DNA of 64,000 nt. Origin: Rhodococcus sp. X156 (GTDB lineage: Bacteria; Actinomycetota; Actinomycetes; Mycobacteriales; Mycobacteriaceae). Where the stretch lies: contig NZ_CP034766.1 of assembly GCF_004006015.1 (NCBI RefSeq), positions 3,629,001-3,693,000 on the forward strand. The letters run 5' to 3'. Positions 26,968-36,572 of the stretch are shown in pieces. Position 1 is the first letter of the stretch. Each line of letters starts with the position of its first letter. The notes beneath the pieces were generated by a model. It made no database searches, was not told the origin of the DNA, and saw only the letters and a list, made by a program, of their open reading frames with translations. The position numbers and the translations under genes are program-made.

Positions 26968-29229
26968 CTAGTCGTCCTCCGCCTCGGCCGGCAGCGTGGT
27001 GGTGGGCCCCGGCGCCGCGGTCCTGGTCGTCGTCCGCGGGGTCGTCGTGGTCGCGGAGGTGGTGCTGCTCGGCGCCCGGGTGGTGGTGGGCGCCGTGGTG
27101 GTGGGCGTGGGCGTCGGGGTGGTGGTGGGCGCGGTGGTGGTGGGCGCCGGGGTGGAGGTGGTGGTGCTCGGCCGCGTGGTGGTGCCGGTGCTGCGCGTGG
27201 CCGAGGAGGTCTCCGCGGGCACCCCGCCCGAGCCGCCGTTGAGGGCCGGTGCGTTGGGGAACCGCTCCTGCGGCGTGCCCTGCAGCGCCCCGTCCATCGT
27301 CGACTTCCAGATGTCCGACGGCAGCCCTGAGCCGTAGATGTTGGCGCCCCCGCTGGTCTTGATGGGGTCGTCGCCGTCACTGCCCACCCAGACCGCGGTG
27401 GACAGCGAGGGCGTGAAGCCGACCATCCAGGCGTCCCGGTTGTTGCCGGTCTCGCCCAGCTGGTTGGTGCCGGTCTTCGCGGCGGACTCCCGCCCCCCGG
27501 CGAGGTTGTGGTTGCGCGAGTACGCCGCGATCGGCTCCATGGCTGCGGTGACGTTCTTGGCGATGGCGTCGTCGATGGCCCGGGTGCCCTGCGGCAGACC
27601 CCGGTCCAGCAGCACGTTGCCGTCGGCGGTCACCACCTTCTGCACGAAGTACGGGTCGTGCTGGATCCCGTTGTCGGCCAGCGTCGCGTACGCGGCGGCC
27701 ATGTCGATCGGCCGCACCGGGTAGGAGCCCAGGCCGATGCCCGCGTTGGGCGGGCCGTCGGCCTCCTGCAGCGTCCGCTGGTTGGTGTCCGGGAACACCG
27801 TCGGGACGCCGGCGGCGTGGGCGACGTCGGCCACCGCCTGCGGACCGACGTCCACCGTGAGCTGGTAGAAGACGGTGTTGAGCGACAGCTTCAGCGCGGT
27901 GGCCAGGGTGCACCGGCCACAGGAGGCGCCCTCGGAGTTGGTGATCTTCTGCCCGGCGATGGTCTGCGGGGTGGACCCGTCGTAGGTCTTGTTCAGCGAG
28001 ATGCCCTTCTTCAGGGCGGCAGCGACGTCGAAGACCTTGAACGAGGAGCCGGGCGGGCGGCTGGTGGACTGGGCGTAGTCCAGCCCGCTGCCGTTGGGAC
28101 CGCCGTAGTAGGCCCGCACCGCGCCGCTGCGCGGGTCCACCGAGACCACCGCCGCGCGCAGGTTGGGCGGCTGCCCGCCCAGCGTCTTGGCTGCACTGGC
28201 CTCCGCCGCCTGCTGCGCCTTGGGGTCGATGGTGGTGGTGATCTGCAGGCCCTCGGTGTTGAGCTGCTGCTCGCTGATGCCCGCCGTGACCAGCTCGCTG
28301 CGAACCTGGCGGACGATGAGCCCGCTGGGGCCCTGCGTCCCGCTGGTCATGTCCGGGTCGGCGGGGGGCAGGACCTTGGGGTAGACCTGCGCGGCCCGCT
28401 CGTCTGGGGTGAGCCAGCCCTCCTGCACCATCGCGTCGAGGGTCAGGCTCCAGCGCTGCTCGGCCGCCTCGGGGTGGTCGGTGGGGTCCAGCGCGGAGGG
28501 GCTGCGGATGGTGGAGGCCAGCACCGCGCCCTCGGCCACGGTGAGGGCGTTGCTCTCCTTGCCGAAGTAGGCCTGCGAGGCCGAGGCGATGCCGTAGGAG
28601 CCGCGCCCGAAGTAGATGGTGTTGAGGTAGGCGGCGAGGATGTCGTCCTTGGACGTCTGCTGGGCCAGCTTGGTGGAGATGACCAGCTCGCGGAACTTGC
28701 GGACCAGCGTCTGCTCGTCGCCGACCATGGCGTTCTTCACGTACTGCTGGGTGATGGTCGAGCCACCCTGGCGCTCGCCGCCGCGCACGTTGTTCAGCGC
28801 GGCCCGGGCGGTGCCGGTGATGGAGAAGCCGGGGTTGGAGTAGAAGGAGCGGTCCTCGGCCGCCAGCACGGCGAAGCGGGTGCTGGTGGGGATCTGCTCG
28901 ATGGTGACGTCGGTGCGGTTGCCCTCCGGCGGCACGATCCGGGCGATCTGGTTGTTGCCGTCCTGGGCGTAGATGGTGGCCACCTGGTTGGCCTTGAGGT
29001 CGGACGGCTGCGGCACGTCCACCAGCAGGTAGGCCACCATGAACGCCACGATCGGGCCGATGATCGCCAGCCCGACGAGGCCGTAGGCCACCCTGCGCAC
29101 GGTGCGCCAGCGGGTGGAGCCAGGGGGCCGTCCGCCGTCCCTGCGTCGGGATCTGGCGGGTTGGGTGTCGGTCACGTGCTGGTTCTCCATGGTTCTGCGT
29201 CGGCCTCGAGGTCGGGGTGCGTCACTCAC
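26968..29229 (-). CDS. ponA: Bifunctional penicillin-binding protein (class A PBP)
   Basis: 753 residues. A short cytoplasmic tail is followed by a membrane anchor (VAYGLVGLAIIGPIVAFMVA), the glycosyltransferase domain (LAAEDRSFYSNPGF, GGSTITQQYVKN, AYLNTIYFGRGSYGI) and the transpeptidase domain with SSFK, SLN and KTGTN. The last 110 residues are Thr/Pro-rich low-complexity sequence encoded by GGT/GGG-rich repeats. It polymerises and crosslinks peptidoglycan. The GTG at 29229 overlaps the DUF5318 stop codon by 8 bp, suggesting translational coupling; MENQH 13 codons later is an alternative start. Confidence 0.95.
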   Translation of the reverse strand: MSDAPRPRGRRRTMENQHVTDTQPARSRRRDGGRPPGSTRWRTVRRVAYGLVGLAIIGPIVAFMVAYLLVDVPQPSDLKANQVATIYAQDGNNQIARIVPPEGNRTDVTIEQIPTSTRFAVLAAEDRSFYSNPGFSITGTARAALNNVRGGERQGGSTITQQYVKNAMVGDEQTLVRKFRELVISTKLAQQTSKDDILAAYLNTIYFGRGSYGIASASQAYFGKESNALTVAEGAVLASTIRSPSALDPTDHPEAAEQRWSLTLDAMVQEGWLTPDERAAQVYPKVLPPADPDMTSGTQGPSGLIVRQVRSELVTAGISEQQLNTEGLQITTTIDPKAQQAAEASAAKTLGGQPPNLRAAVVSVDPRSGAVRAYYGGPNGSGLDYAQSTSRPPGSSFKVFDVAAALKKGISLNKTYDGSTPQTIAGQKITNSEGASCGRCTLATALKLSLNTVFYQLTVDVGPQAVADVAHAAGVPTVFPDTNQRTLQEADGPPNAGIGLGSYPVRPIDMAAAYATLADNGIQHDPYFVQKVVTADGNVLLDRGLPQGTRAIDDAIAKNVTAAMEPIAAYSRNHNLAGGRESAAKTGTNQLGETGNNRDAWMVGFTPSLSTAVWVGSDGDDPIKTSGGANIYGSGLPSDIWKSTMDGALQGTPQERFPNAPALNGGSGGVPAETSSATRSTGTTTRPSTTTSTPAPTTTAPTTTPTPTPTTTAPTTTRAPSSTTSATTTTPRTTTRTAAPGPTTTLPAEAEDD

Positions 29230-29638
29230 TGGCGGTCCTGCGGGAGCGTCTGCGGCGGGCGGTCGGCGGGCTGGCCGCCGGTGCGCCGAGGACGTAGGAC
29301 TGGGTGAGGTGGTTCCAGCTGCACGTGCGGCACACCTCGACCACGTACACCGAGAACTCGTCCTGGGTGGTGGCCATCCGCACCAGCTCCTCCGGGCTGC
29401 GTGCCGAGCCCGACACCGCTCCGAGGCGCTCCCCGCACACCCACGACACCAGGGTGAGGGGCTCCTTGCGGCACACCGGACACGTCACGTTGCTGGTGCG
29501 GCCGTGGAACTTCGCCGCCCGGAGCAGGCACGGATGGGCGTCGCAGACGTCGGCGACGTCGGTGCGGCCGGAGTGCAGGTCGGCGAGCAGGGCGCGGCGC
29601 TGCAGCGCGTAGTCCACCACCTGTCGCTGCATCCACAC
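29222..29638 (-). CDS. DUF5318 protein (Rv0049-like)
   Basis: 138 residues. It carries a four-cysteine zinc-ribbon-like set: CPVCRKEP, then SWVCG, then VCRTCSWNH. Rv0049-type proteins always sit before ponA in this group, but their role is unknown. The start is taken as the GTG at 29638, which follows a -10 element; an ATG 2 codons later is possible. Confidence 0.85.
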   Translation of the reverse strand: MWMQRQVVDYALQRRALLADLHSGRTDVADVCDAHPCLLRAAKFHGRTSNVTCPVCRKEPLTLVSWVCGERLGAVSGSARSPEELVRMATTQDEFSVYVVEVCRTCSWNHLTQSYVLGAPAASPPTARRRRSRRTASE

Positions 29639-29644
29639 GTGATC

Positions 29645-29650
29645 AGAGTA
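29645..29650 (-). promoter_or_regulatory. -10 element of the DUF5318-ponA operon, leaderless
   Basis: TACTCT on the minus strand ends 6 nt before the GTG at 29638. Confidence 0.55.
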
Positions 29651-29748
29651 CGTGCGGCGTTTGCCGGGTTGAGGACGGATGTGCACCCGGCACCGGGCCC
29701 ACACACGCCCGTCACCTGCGGACACCGGCCCGCGGCGCGCGCTCAATG

Positions 29749-29773
29749 TATCGGCGCGATATAGTCAGTGACT
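29749..29773. promoter_or_regulatory. padR-ino1 promoter with adjacent palindromes
   Basis: TATCG-GCG-CGATA (29749-29761) and AGTCA-G-TGACT (29763-29773) adjoin each other over the candidate -10 TATAGT (29760-29765). They are the natural candidates for PadR autoregulation. Confidence 0.55.
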
Positions 29774-29802
29774 GCATCGCAAACGTTTCGAGGAGGTGGA
29801 CC

Positions 29803-30495
29803 ATGCTTGAGCTCGCTGTGCTCGGTCTGCTCCACGAGGCACCGATGCACGGCTACGAGCTGCGCAAGCGACTGACCGGTCTGCTCGGCGCCTTTCGTGC
29901 CTTCTCCTACGGCTCGCTCTACCCGACGCTGCGACGCATGCAGGCCGACGGGTTGATCACCGAGGAGGCCGACCCAGACGGCACCGGCACCAAGCGGCGC
30001 GCCCGTCGGGTGTACCAGCTGACCGTCGCCGGCAAGGAGCGCTTCGCCGAGCTGGTGGCCGACACCGGGCCGCAGACCTACACCGACGACGGCTTCGGGG
30101 TGCACCTGGCGTTCTTCAGCCGCACCCCGGCCGAGGCCCGCATGCGGATCCTCGAGGGCCGCCGCCGGCAGGTGGAGGAGCGCCGTGAGGGACTGCGCAC
30201 CTCGATGGGCCGGGCCGGCGAGCAGATCGACCGCTACACCCACCAGCTGCACCGACTCGGGTTGGAGACCAGCGAGCGCGAGGTTCGCTGGCTCAACGAG
30301 CTGATCGTGGCAGAGGGCGAAGCCACCACCGGGGACAGCACCACGGGGGAACGCACCAGCGAGGACAGCACGACCACGGGAGGCTCCACGGAGCCGACCT
30401 CGAGCCCCCTCGAGAGCACCACGGTAAGACCCGCTGCTCACCGCAGCACCCAGACCGATAGTCGAACCAACAGAGGAGAGGCCGACCATGGCTGA
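29803..30495 (+). CDS. PadR-family regulator (Rv0047c-like)
   Basis: 230 residues. The winged helix reads [42 protein letters not shown] and [17 protein letters not shown] helical C-terminal dimerisation part ends near residue 170, followed by a Ser/Thr-rich tail. The ATG at 29803 has a strong AGGAGG. Its stop overlaps the ino1 start by 8 bp, so the two are translated together. PadR probably controls both, linking inositol synthesis to an unknown effector. Confidence 0.93.
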   Translation: MLELAVLGLLHEAPMHGYELRKRLTGLLGAFRAFSYGSLYPTLRRMQADGLITEEADPDGTGTKRRARRVYQLTVAGKERFAELVADTGPQTYTDDGFGVHLAFFSRTPAEARMRILEGRRRQVEERREGLRTSMGRAGEQIDRYTHQLHRLGLETSEREVRWLNELIVAEGEATTGDSTTGERTSEDSTTTGGSTEPTSSPLESTTVRPAAHRSTQTDSRTNRGEADHG

Positions 30496-31579
30496 GAATC
30501 GCACCAGCGTGCGCGTGGCAATCGTGGGCGTGGGCAACTGCGCCTCGTCCCTGGTACAGGGCGTGCAGTACTACCGCGACGCCCCCGAGGACACCACGGT
30601 GCCCGGGCTGATGCACGTGCGCTTCGGCCCGTACCACGTCCGCGACGTGGAGTTCGTCGCCGCGTTCGACGTGGACGCCAAGAAGGTCGGCTTCGACCTC
30701 AACGAGGCCATCGTCTCGAGCGAGAACAACACCATCAAGATCGCCGACGTCGAGCCCACCGGGATCGTCGTGCAGCGCGGCCCGACGCTGGACGGCATCG
30801 GCCGCTACTACGCCGAGACCATCACCGAGTCCGACGCCGAGGCCGTCGACGTCGCGGCGGCGCTGCGCGAGGCCGAGGTCGACGTCCTGGTCTGCTACCT
30901 GCCGGTGGGCTCCGAGGCCGCGGCCAAGCACTACGCCCAGGCCGCCATCGACGCAGGCGTGGCGTTCGTCAACGCCCTGCCGGTGTTCATCGCCTCTGAC
31001 CCGGTGTGGGCGCAGAAGTTCGTCGACGCCGGTGTGCCGATCGTGGGTGACGACATCAAGAGCCAGGTCGGCGCCACCATCACCCACCGCGTGCTCGCCA
31101 AGCTGTTCGAGGACCGCGGCGTGCAGCTGGACCGCACCATGCAGCTCAACGTCGGCGGCAACATGGACTTCAAGAACATGCTCGAGCGCGACCGCCTGGA
31201 GTCCAAGAAGATCTCCAAGACCCAGGCCGTCACCAGCAACCTGACCCGCGACATGGGCGCCAACAACGTCCACATCGGCCCGTCCGACTACGTGGCGTGG
31301 CTCGACGACCGCAAGTGGGCCTACGTCCGCCTCGAGGGTCGCGCCTTCGGTGACGTGCCGCTGAGCCTGGAGTACAAGCTCGAGGTCTGGGACTCGCCCA
31401 ACTCCGCCGGCATCATCATCGACGCCGTGCGCGCGGCCAAGATCGCCAAGGACCGCGGCGTGGGTGGCCCCGTCTTCGCCGCCGCCAGCTACCTGATGAA
31501 GTCGCCGCCGCGCCAGCTGGCCGACGACGTCGCCCGCACCCAGCTGGAGGCGTTCATCGCCGGCGAGGGCGAGGCCTGA
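30488..31579 (+). CDS. ino1: Inositol-3-phosphate synthase
   Basis: 363 residues, the actinobacterial length. The NAD-binding start is [19 protein letters not shown]. Family stretches include [27 protein letters not shown] and SEALKK-like residues of the active site near [11 protein letters not shown]. It converts glucose 6-phosphate to inositol 3-phosphate for phosphatidylinositol, PIMs and mycothiol. It is coupled to padR. Confidence 0.97.
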   Translation: MAENRTSVRVAIVGVGNCASSLVQGVQYYRDAPEDTTVPGLMHVRFGPYHVRDVEFVAAFDVDAKKVGFDLNEAIVSSENNTIKIADVEPTGIVVQRGPTLDGIGRYYAETITESDAEAVDVAAALREAEVDVLVCYLPVGSEAAAKHYAQAAIDAGVAFVNALPVFIASDPVWAQKFVDAGVPIVGDDIKSQVGATITHRVLAKLFEDRGVQLDRTMQLNVGGNMDFKNMLERDRLESKKISKTQAVTSNLTRDMGANNVHIGPSDYVAWLDDRKWAYVRLEGRAFGDVPLSLEYKLEVWDSPNSAGIIIDAVRAAKIAKDRGVGGPVFAAASYLMKSPPRQLADDVARTQLEAFIAGEGEA

Positions 31580-31613
31580 GCCAGCCGGCTCCCACCTCCC
31601 CCCGCACCAGTGC

Positions 31614-31652
31614 GCGCCCGTCCCACCTCGGTGGGGCGGGCGCCGTGCTTTT
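31614..31652 (+). terminator. Terminator after ino1
   Basis: A 13-bp stem (31614-31626 with 31631-31643, one G-U pair) with a CTCG loop, followed by TTTT at 31649-31652. It lies 35 bp past the ino1 stop. Confidence 0.85.
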
Positions 31653-31703
31653 CCCAAAGGTGTTGGTAACGAACGACTCTGGCGTAGGGAAAGATGACCG
31701 CCC

Positions 31704-33206
31704 ATGACCGATGAGGCCCCCGACCGCCCGAGCGTGCTGCAGCTGCTGGAGACCGTGGTCGACGACGGGACCTTCGAGTCCTGGGACCAGCCACTCGTCT
31801 CGGTGCCCGGCAGCACCAGCTACGACGCTGCCCTGACCAAGGCGCGCGAGCGCTCCGGGCTGGACGAGTCGGTGCTCACCGGCAAGGGGCTGGTGCGCGG
31901 GCGCCCCGTGGCGCTCATCGGCTGCGACTTCAGCTTCCTGGCCGGCTCCATCGGGGTCGCCGCGGCCGAGCGCCTGGTCAGCGCCGTGGAGCGCGCCACC
32001 GCCGAGGGCCTGCCGCTGCTGGCCACCACCGCCTCCGGGGGCACCCGCATGCAGGAGGGCACCATCGCCTTCCTGCAGATGGTCAAGATCACCGCCGCCA
32101 TCACCGCCCACAAGGCCGCCGGACTGCCCTACCTGGTCTACCTGCGTCACCCCACCACCGGTGGGGTGTTCGCCTCGTGGGGCTCGCTCGGCCACGTCAC
32201 CATCGCCCAGCCGCAGGCCCTGGTCGGCTTCCTCGGCCCCCGGGTGTACGAGGCGCTCTACGACGCTCCCTTCCCCGAGGGCGTGCAGACGGCGGAGAAC
32301 CTGCACCGCTGCGGCCTGCTGGACGGCGTGATCCCCGCCGAGGGCCTGGCCGGGCTGATCGACCGGGCGCTGGCGGTGCTGATGGCCCCGCGCCGCCTCG
32401 AGGTGCCCAGGGTGCCCGACGAGGACCTGCCCGACGTCGAGGCGTGGGAGTCGGTCACCCGCTCCCGCGACGAGCGCCGGCCCGGGGTCCGGGCGCTGCT
32501 GCGCCACGCGGCCACCGACGTGGTGCCCCTCAACGGCACCGGGGAGGGCGAGTCCGACCCGTCGCTGCTGCTGGCGCTGGCCCGCTTCAGCGGTGCTCCC
32601 TGCGTGGTGCTGGGCCAGGACCGGGCCCGCCAGACCACCGCCGACCCGCTGGGCCCGGCAGCGCTGCGCACCGCCCGCCGCGGCATGCGGCTGGCCGAGG
32701 AGCTGGGCCTGCCCCTGGTCACCGTGATCGACACCGCGGGGGCGGCGCTGTCGCCGGCGGCGGAGGAGGGCGGCCTGGCCGGGGAGATCGCCCGCTGCCT
32801 GGCCGACCTCATCACCACTCGCTCGCCCACCGTGTCGGTGCTGCTGGGCCAGGGCAGCGGCGGCGCCGCGCTGGCCCTGCTGCCCGCCGACCGGGTGGTC
32901 GCCGCCCAGCACGGCTGGTTGTCCCCGCTGCCGCCGGAGGGGGCCAGCGCCATCGTGCACCGCACCGCGGAGAAGGCGCCGCAGATGGCCGCCGAGCAGG
33001 GGGTCCGCTCGGCCGACCTGGCCGCGGCCGGCATCGTGGACCGGATCGTGGTGGAGCACCCGGACGCGGCCGAGGAGAGCGAGGCGTTCTGCACCCGGAT
33101 GGGGGCGACGCTGTCGCAGGAGCTGGCCGCGGTGCTGGGTGCGGGCACCGAGGAGCGACTGGCCGCCCGCTGGAAGCGCTACCGCACGCTGGGGCTGCCG
33201 GGCTGA
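31704..33206 (+). CDS. accD3: Acyl-CoA carboxylase carboxyltransferase, AccD3-like fused subunit
   Basis: 500 residues: an N-terminal half like the AccD (beta) subunit (ASGGTRMQEGTIAFLQM, HPTTGGVFASWGSLG) and a C-terminal half like AccA (alpha), e.g. VIDTAGAALSPAAEEGGLAGEIARC and GQGSGGAALALLPADRV. There is no N-terminal zinc-ribbon. Mycobacterial AccD3 has this form. It may carboxylate an acyl-CoA for lipid synthesis, but the substrate is not known. Confidence 0.88.
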   Translation: MTDEAPDRPSVLQLLETVVDDGTFESWDQPLVSVPGSTSYDAALTKARERSGLDESVLTGKGLVRGRPVALIGCDFSFLAGSIGVAAAERLVSAVERATAEGLPLLATTASGGTRMQEGTIAFLQMVKITAAITAHKAAGLPYLVYLRHPTTGGVFASWGSLGHVTIAQPQALVGFLGPRVYEALYDAPFPEGVQTAENLHRCGLLDGVIPAEGLAGLIDRALAVLMAPRRLEVPRVPDEDLPDVEAWESVTRSRDERRPGVRALLRHAATDVVPLNGTGEGESDPSLLLALARFSGAPCVVLGQDRARQTTADPLGPAALRTARRGMRLAEELGLPLVTVIDTAGAALSPAAEEGGLAGEIARCLADLITTRSPTVSVLLGQGSGGAALALLPADRVVAAQHGWLSPLPPEGASAIVHRTAEKAPQMAAEQGVRSADLAAAGIVDRIVVEHPDAAEESEAFCTRMGATLSQELAAVLGAGTEERLAARWKRYRTLGLPG

Positions 33207-33243
33207 CTGCCGCGAAGACCTTGTGGTGACGCAGATCACCTTC

Positions 33244-33249
33244 TAGGTT
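33244..33249 (+). promoter_or_regulatory. -10 element of the acyl-CoA synthetase gene, leaderless
   Basis: TAGGTT ends 7 nt before the GTG at 33257. Confidence 0.6.
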
Positions 33250-33256
33250 CAGCGAC

Positions 33257-34909
33257 GTGGCCCTCAACATCGCTGACCTCATCGAGCACTGCATCGACCT
33301 CGTCCCGGAGCGGGTGGCCCTGGAGTCAGGGGAGCGCTCCCGCACCTACGCCGAGCTGGAGGACCGCAGCAACCGGCTGGCCCACCACCTGCTGGCCCAG
33401 GGCGTGCAGCCCGGCGACAAGGTCGGCCTGTACAGCCGCAACACCATCGAGTGCGTCGAGGCGATGGTGGCCATCTTCAAGGCCCGCGCGGTGATGGTGA
33501 ACGTGAACTTCCGCTACGCCGAGCCCGAGCTGGAGTACCTGTTCACCAACTCCGACATGGTCGCGCTCATCCACGAGCGCCAGTACACCGACAAGGTCGC
33601 CGCGGTGGCCTCGCGCTGCCCCCGGCTGCGCAGCTTCGTCGCCGTCGAGGACGGCAGCAGCGCTGACCTGACCGCGCTCGGTGCGCTCGAGCTCGAGGCG
33701 GCGCTGGGGCAGGCCTCGCCCGAGCGCGACTTCGGCGAACGCTCCGGCGAGGACATCTACATGATCTACACCGGCGGCACCACGGGCATGCCCAAGGGCG
33801 TGATGTGGCGCCAGGAGGACGTGTGGCGGGTGCTGGGCGGGGGCATCAGCTTCCTCACCGGCGAGCACCTGGCCGACGAGTGGGAACAGGCCCGCACCGG
33901 CGCGGAGAGCCCGCAGGCCACCCGCTTCCCCATCCCGCCGTTCATCCACGGCGGCTCGCAGTGGGCGGTGCTGCAGAGCCTGTTCACCGGCGGCAAGGCC
34001 GTGGTGTACCCGGACTTCGACGGGGAGCGCACCTGGCAGATCGTGGAGAAGCACCAGGTGAACGTCCTGTTCATCACCGGCGACGCGATGGCGCGACCGA
34101 TGATGGACGGGTTGCTCTCCGGCCGCTACGACACCTCCTCGGTCGTGGCGCTGACCAGCACCGCGGCGCTGTTCTCACCCAGCGTCAAGCGGCAGTACCT
34201 CGAGGCCCTGCCCCACGCCTTCATCACCGACTCCATCGGCTCCTCCGAGACCGGGTTCAGCGGCATGGGCGTGGTCTCCGCCGACACCGCCGGGTCGGCG
34301 GGGCCGGTGGTCAAGATCGACTCCTCCACCCAGGTCCTGGACGAGCACGGGGTCCCGGTGCAGCCGGGCTCCGGGCAGATCGGCATGCTCGCCCGCAGCG
34401 GCTACCTCCCCCTGGGCTACTACAACGACCCGGTGAAGACCGCCGAGACCTTCCGCGAGCTCAACGGCGTGCGCTACTCCATCCCCGGCGACTACGCCCG
34501 GGTGGAGGCCGACGGCACGGTCACCATGCTCGGCCGCGGGTCGGTGTCCATCAACACCGGCGGCGAGAAGGTCTTCCCCGAGGAGGTGGAGGGCGCGCTG
34601 AAGTCGCACCCGGCGGTGCTGGACGCCCTGGTGGTGGGGGTTCCCGACGAGCGGATGGGCACCGCCGTGGCCGCGGTGGTCGCCCGCCGGCCCGGCGTCA
34701 GCGTCACCCTGGCCGAGCTGGACGCCCACGTGCGCACCATGATCGCCGGCTACAAGGTGCCCAGGGCGCTGTGGTTCGCCGACGAGATCCGCCGCTCACC
34801 CGCCGGCAAGCCCGACTATCGGTGGGCCCGCACGCTGACCGAGGCCGACGAGTCCGCGCACCGCTCCGCCCCCGCCAGCCCCACCAGCGCGCACCGGGCG
34901 TCGAGCTGA
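33257..34909 (+). CDS. Acyl-CoA synthetase (FadD)
   Basis: 550 residues. The P-loop motif IYTGGTTGMPKGVMW, the adenylate motif GSSETGFSGM, GDYARVEADGTVTMLGR and the C-terminal Lys in RRSPAGKPDYRWA are all canonical. It activates a fatty or other carboxylic acid as a CoA thioester through an acyl-AMP. It starts with a GTG right after a -10 element. It follows the accD3-like gene by 50 bp but has its own promoter. Confidence 0.92.
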   Translation: MALNIADLIEHCIDLVPERVALESGERSRTYAELEDRSNRLAHHLLAQGVQPGDKVGLYSRNTIECVEAMVAIFKARAVMVNVNFRYAEPELEYLFTNSDMVALIHERQYTDKVAAVASRCPRLRSFVAVEDGSSADLTALGALELEAALGQASPERDFGERSGEDIYMIYTGGTTGMPKGVMWRQEDVWRVLGGGISFLTGEHLADEWEQARTGAESPQATRFPIPPFIHGGSQWAVLQSLFTGGKAVVYPDFDGERTWQIVEKHQVNVLFITGDAMARPMMDGLLSGRYDTSSVVALTSTAALFSPSVKRQYLEALPHAFITDSIGSSETGFSGMGVVSADTAGSAGPVVKIDSSTQVLDEHGVPVQPGSGQIGMLARSGYLPLGYYNDPVKTAETFRELNGVRYSIPGDYARVEADGTVTMLGRGSVSINTGGEKVFPEEVEGALKSHPAVLDALVVGVPDERMGTAVAAVVARRPGVSVTLAELDAHVRTMIAGYKVPRALWFADEIRRSPAGKPDYRWARTLTEADESAHRSAPASPTSAHRASS

Positions 34910-34945
34910 CCAAGCGCGCCCGGTGGGCAGGCCTGGACGCCGCCC

Positions 34946-34979
34946 AGCCCGGCCCAGCACGTGCCGGCGTGGCCGGGCT
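34946..34979 (+). terminator. Possible terminator after fadD
   Basis: AGCCCGGCC (34946-34954) pairs with GGCCGGGCT (34971-34979). The loop is long and no T run follows, so confidence is low. Confidence 0.4.
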
Positions 34980-35005
34980 CGGTGCTCCCGGCAAGTAACC
35001 CGTCG

Positions 35006-35035
35006 TTGACATGTGTGTCGGGGCCGCTCTAGCGT
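35006..35035 (+). promoter_or_regulatory. Vegetative promoter of the MFS-TetR operon
   Basis: TTGACA (35006-35011), an 18-bp spacer and TAGCGT (35030-35035). The GTG of the transporter is 60 bp downstream. Confidence 0.65.
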
Positions 35036-35094
35036 GGGAGGTCAACGCTTGACGACCTGCGAGGCCTCTCGCGCCCCAGCCAGAACGGTGTCCC

Positions 35095-36572
35095 GTGCTC
35101 AGACCTCTGCCCAGCCGCACCGGCCGGCCGTCCTGGACCATCCTGCTGGGCCTCGCCCTGGCCGGCATGACCGTCGCCATGCTGCAGACCCTGGTGGTCC
35201 CCATCCTCGGGCTGATGCAGTCCACGCTGGGCACCTCGGCCGGGGGCATCAGCTGGGTGGTCACCGCCAACCTGCTGGCCGCGGCGGTGATGACCCCGCT
35301 GCTCGGCCGCTACGGCGACCAGCACGGCAAGCGCAAGGTGCTGCTGGGCTGCCTGGTGCTCATGCTCGCCGGGTCGCTGCTGGCCGCCACCACCACCTCG
35401 CTGGCGCTGCTGATCGTCGCCCGGGTGCTGCAGGGCGCGGCGGCGGGCATCTTTCCGCTGGCCATCAGCGTGCTGCGCGACGAGGTGGACGCCGACAAGC
35501 TGCCGACCAGCATGGCCGTGGTCAGCGCCACCCTGTCCATCGGCGGCGGCGCCGGACTGGTCGCGACCGGGCTGCTCACCACCGGTGGCGACAGCTACCA
35601 CCGGGTGTTCTGGCTGGCCTTCGCCCTCTCCGCGGTGGCGCTGGTCGGGGTGTTCCTGCTGGTGCCCGACCCGCAGACCACCACGCGGGGGCGCACCGAC
35701 GTGCTGGGCGCGCTCACCCTCGGTGCCACCCTCGCGCTGCTGCTGATGCCGCTGTCCCAGGGCAGCTCGTGGGGCTGGACCTCGCCGCTGACCATCGGGT
35801 GCCTGCTGGGCAGCGCGGTGATGGCCGCGGTGTGGGTGGCCGTGGAGCGGCGGGTCGACGACCCGCTGGTGGACATCGGCATGTTCGTGCACCGGCCGGT
35901 GCTGGCCACCAACATCGCCGGCATGCTGCTGGGGTTCGCCATGTTCGGCCAGTTCCTGGGCACCTCGAGCTTCGTGCAGGTCCCGGAGGGCCTCGCCGGG
36001 TACGGCTTCAGCGCCTCGGTGCTGCGCGCGTCGGTGGCCTACCTGCTGCCGGGTGCGCTGCTGGGGTGGTCGCCGCCCCGATCGGCGGACGGCTGGTGCA
36101 CCGCTTCGGCGGCCGGGTGGTGCTCGCGGTGGGCACCGGCATCGGCACGGTCAGCTTCGCGTGGTTCGCCGCCTCGCACGAGCACCCCTGGGAGATCATC
36201 GTCGCGGGCATGCTGACCTCGGTGGCCGTGGCGCTGGCGTTCGCGGCGATGCCCGCGCTCATCGTGGCAGCCGTGCCGCAGACCCACACCGGCATCGCCA
36301 ACGGCCTCAACTCCATCTCCCGCTCGGTGGGCAGCGCGATCGCCGGGGCTGCGGTGGCCACCATCCTCGCCGCCCGGCACGTGGCGGGCACCCCGGCCGG
36401 GGTGCCGGCCATCCCCGCGGAGAGCGGCTTCACCCTGGCGTTCGCGATCTCCGGGGTGTGCTGCGCGGTGGCCTGCGTGGTGGTGCTGGTGGGTCTGCCC
36501 CGCCCCACGGCCGCCGGCCCGCCGCCGGTGTACGCCCGCGCCGCGGCGGGAGCAGGACGCACCCCCCGATGA
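35095..36572 (+). pseudogene. MFS (DHA2-type) transporter split by a frameshift
   Basis: From the GTG at 35095 the protein reads as a normal MFS exporter (GGISWVVTANLLAAAVMTPLLGRYGDQHGKRK, read in two parts) until about residue 322 (YLLPGALLG). It then goes out of frame. The continuation (APIGGRLVHRFGGRVVLAVG, then TGIANGLNSISRSVGSAIAG, a normal MFS C-terminus) is in the -1 frame and ends at 36572. The switch point is the GGGG run at 36063-36066, where one missing G would restore a single 490-residue protein. Either a real inactivation or a sequencing error is possible; programmed shifting is less likely. Confidence 0.8.

Noticed and set aside
36063-36066. Programmed -1 frameshift in the MFS gene
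   Set aside because: There is no slippery heptamer of the usual X XXY YYZ type and no clear downstream pseudoknot; a deleted G is simpler.
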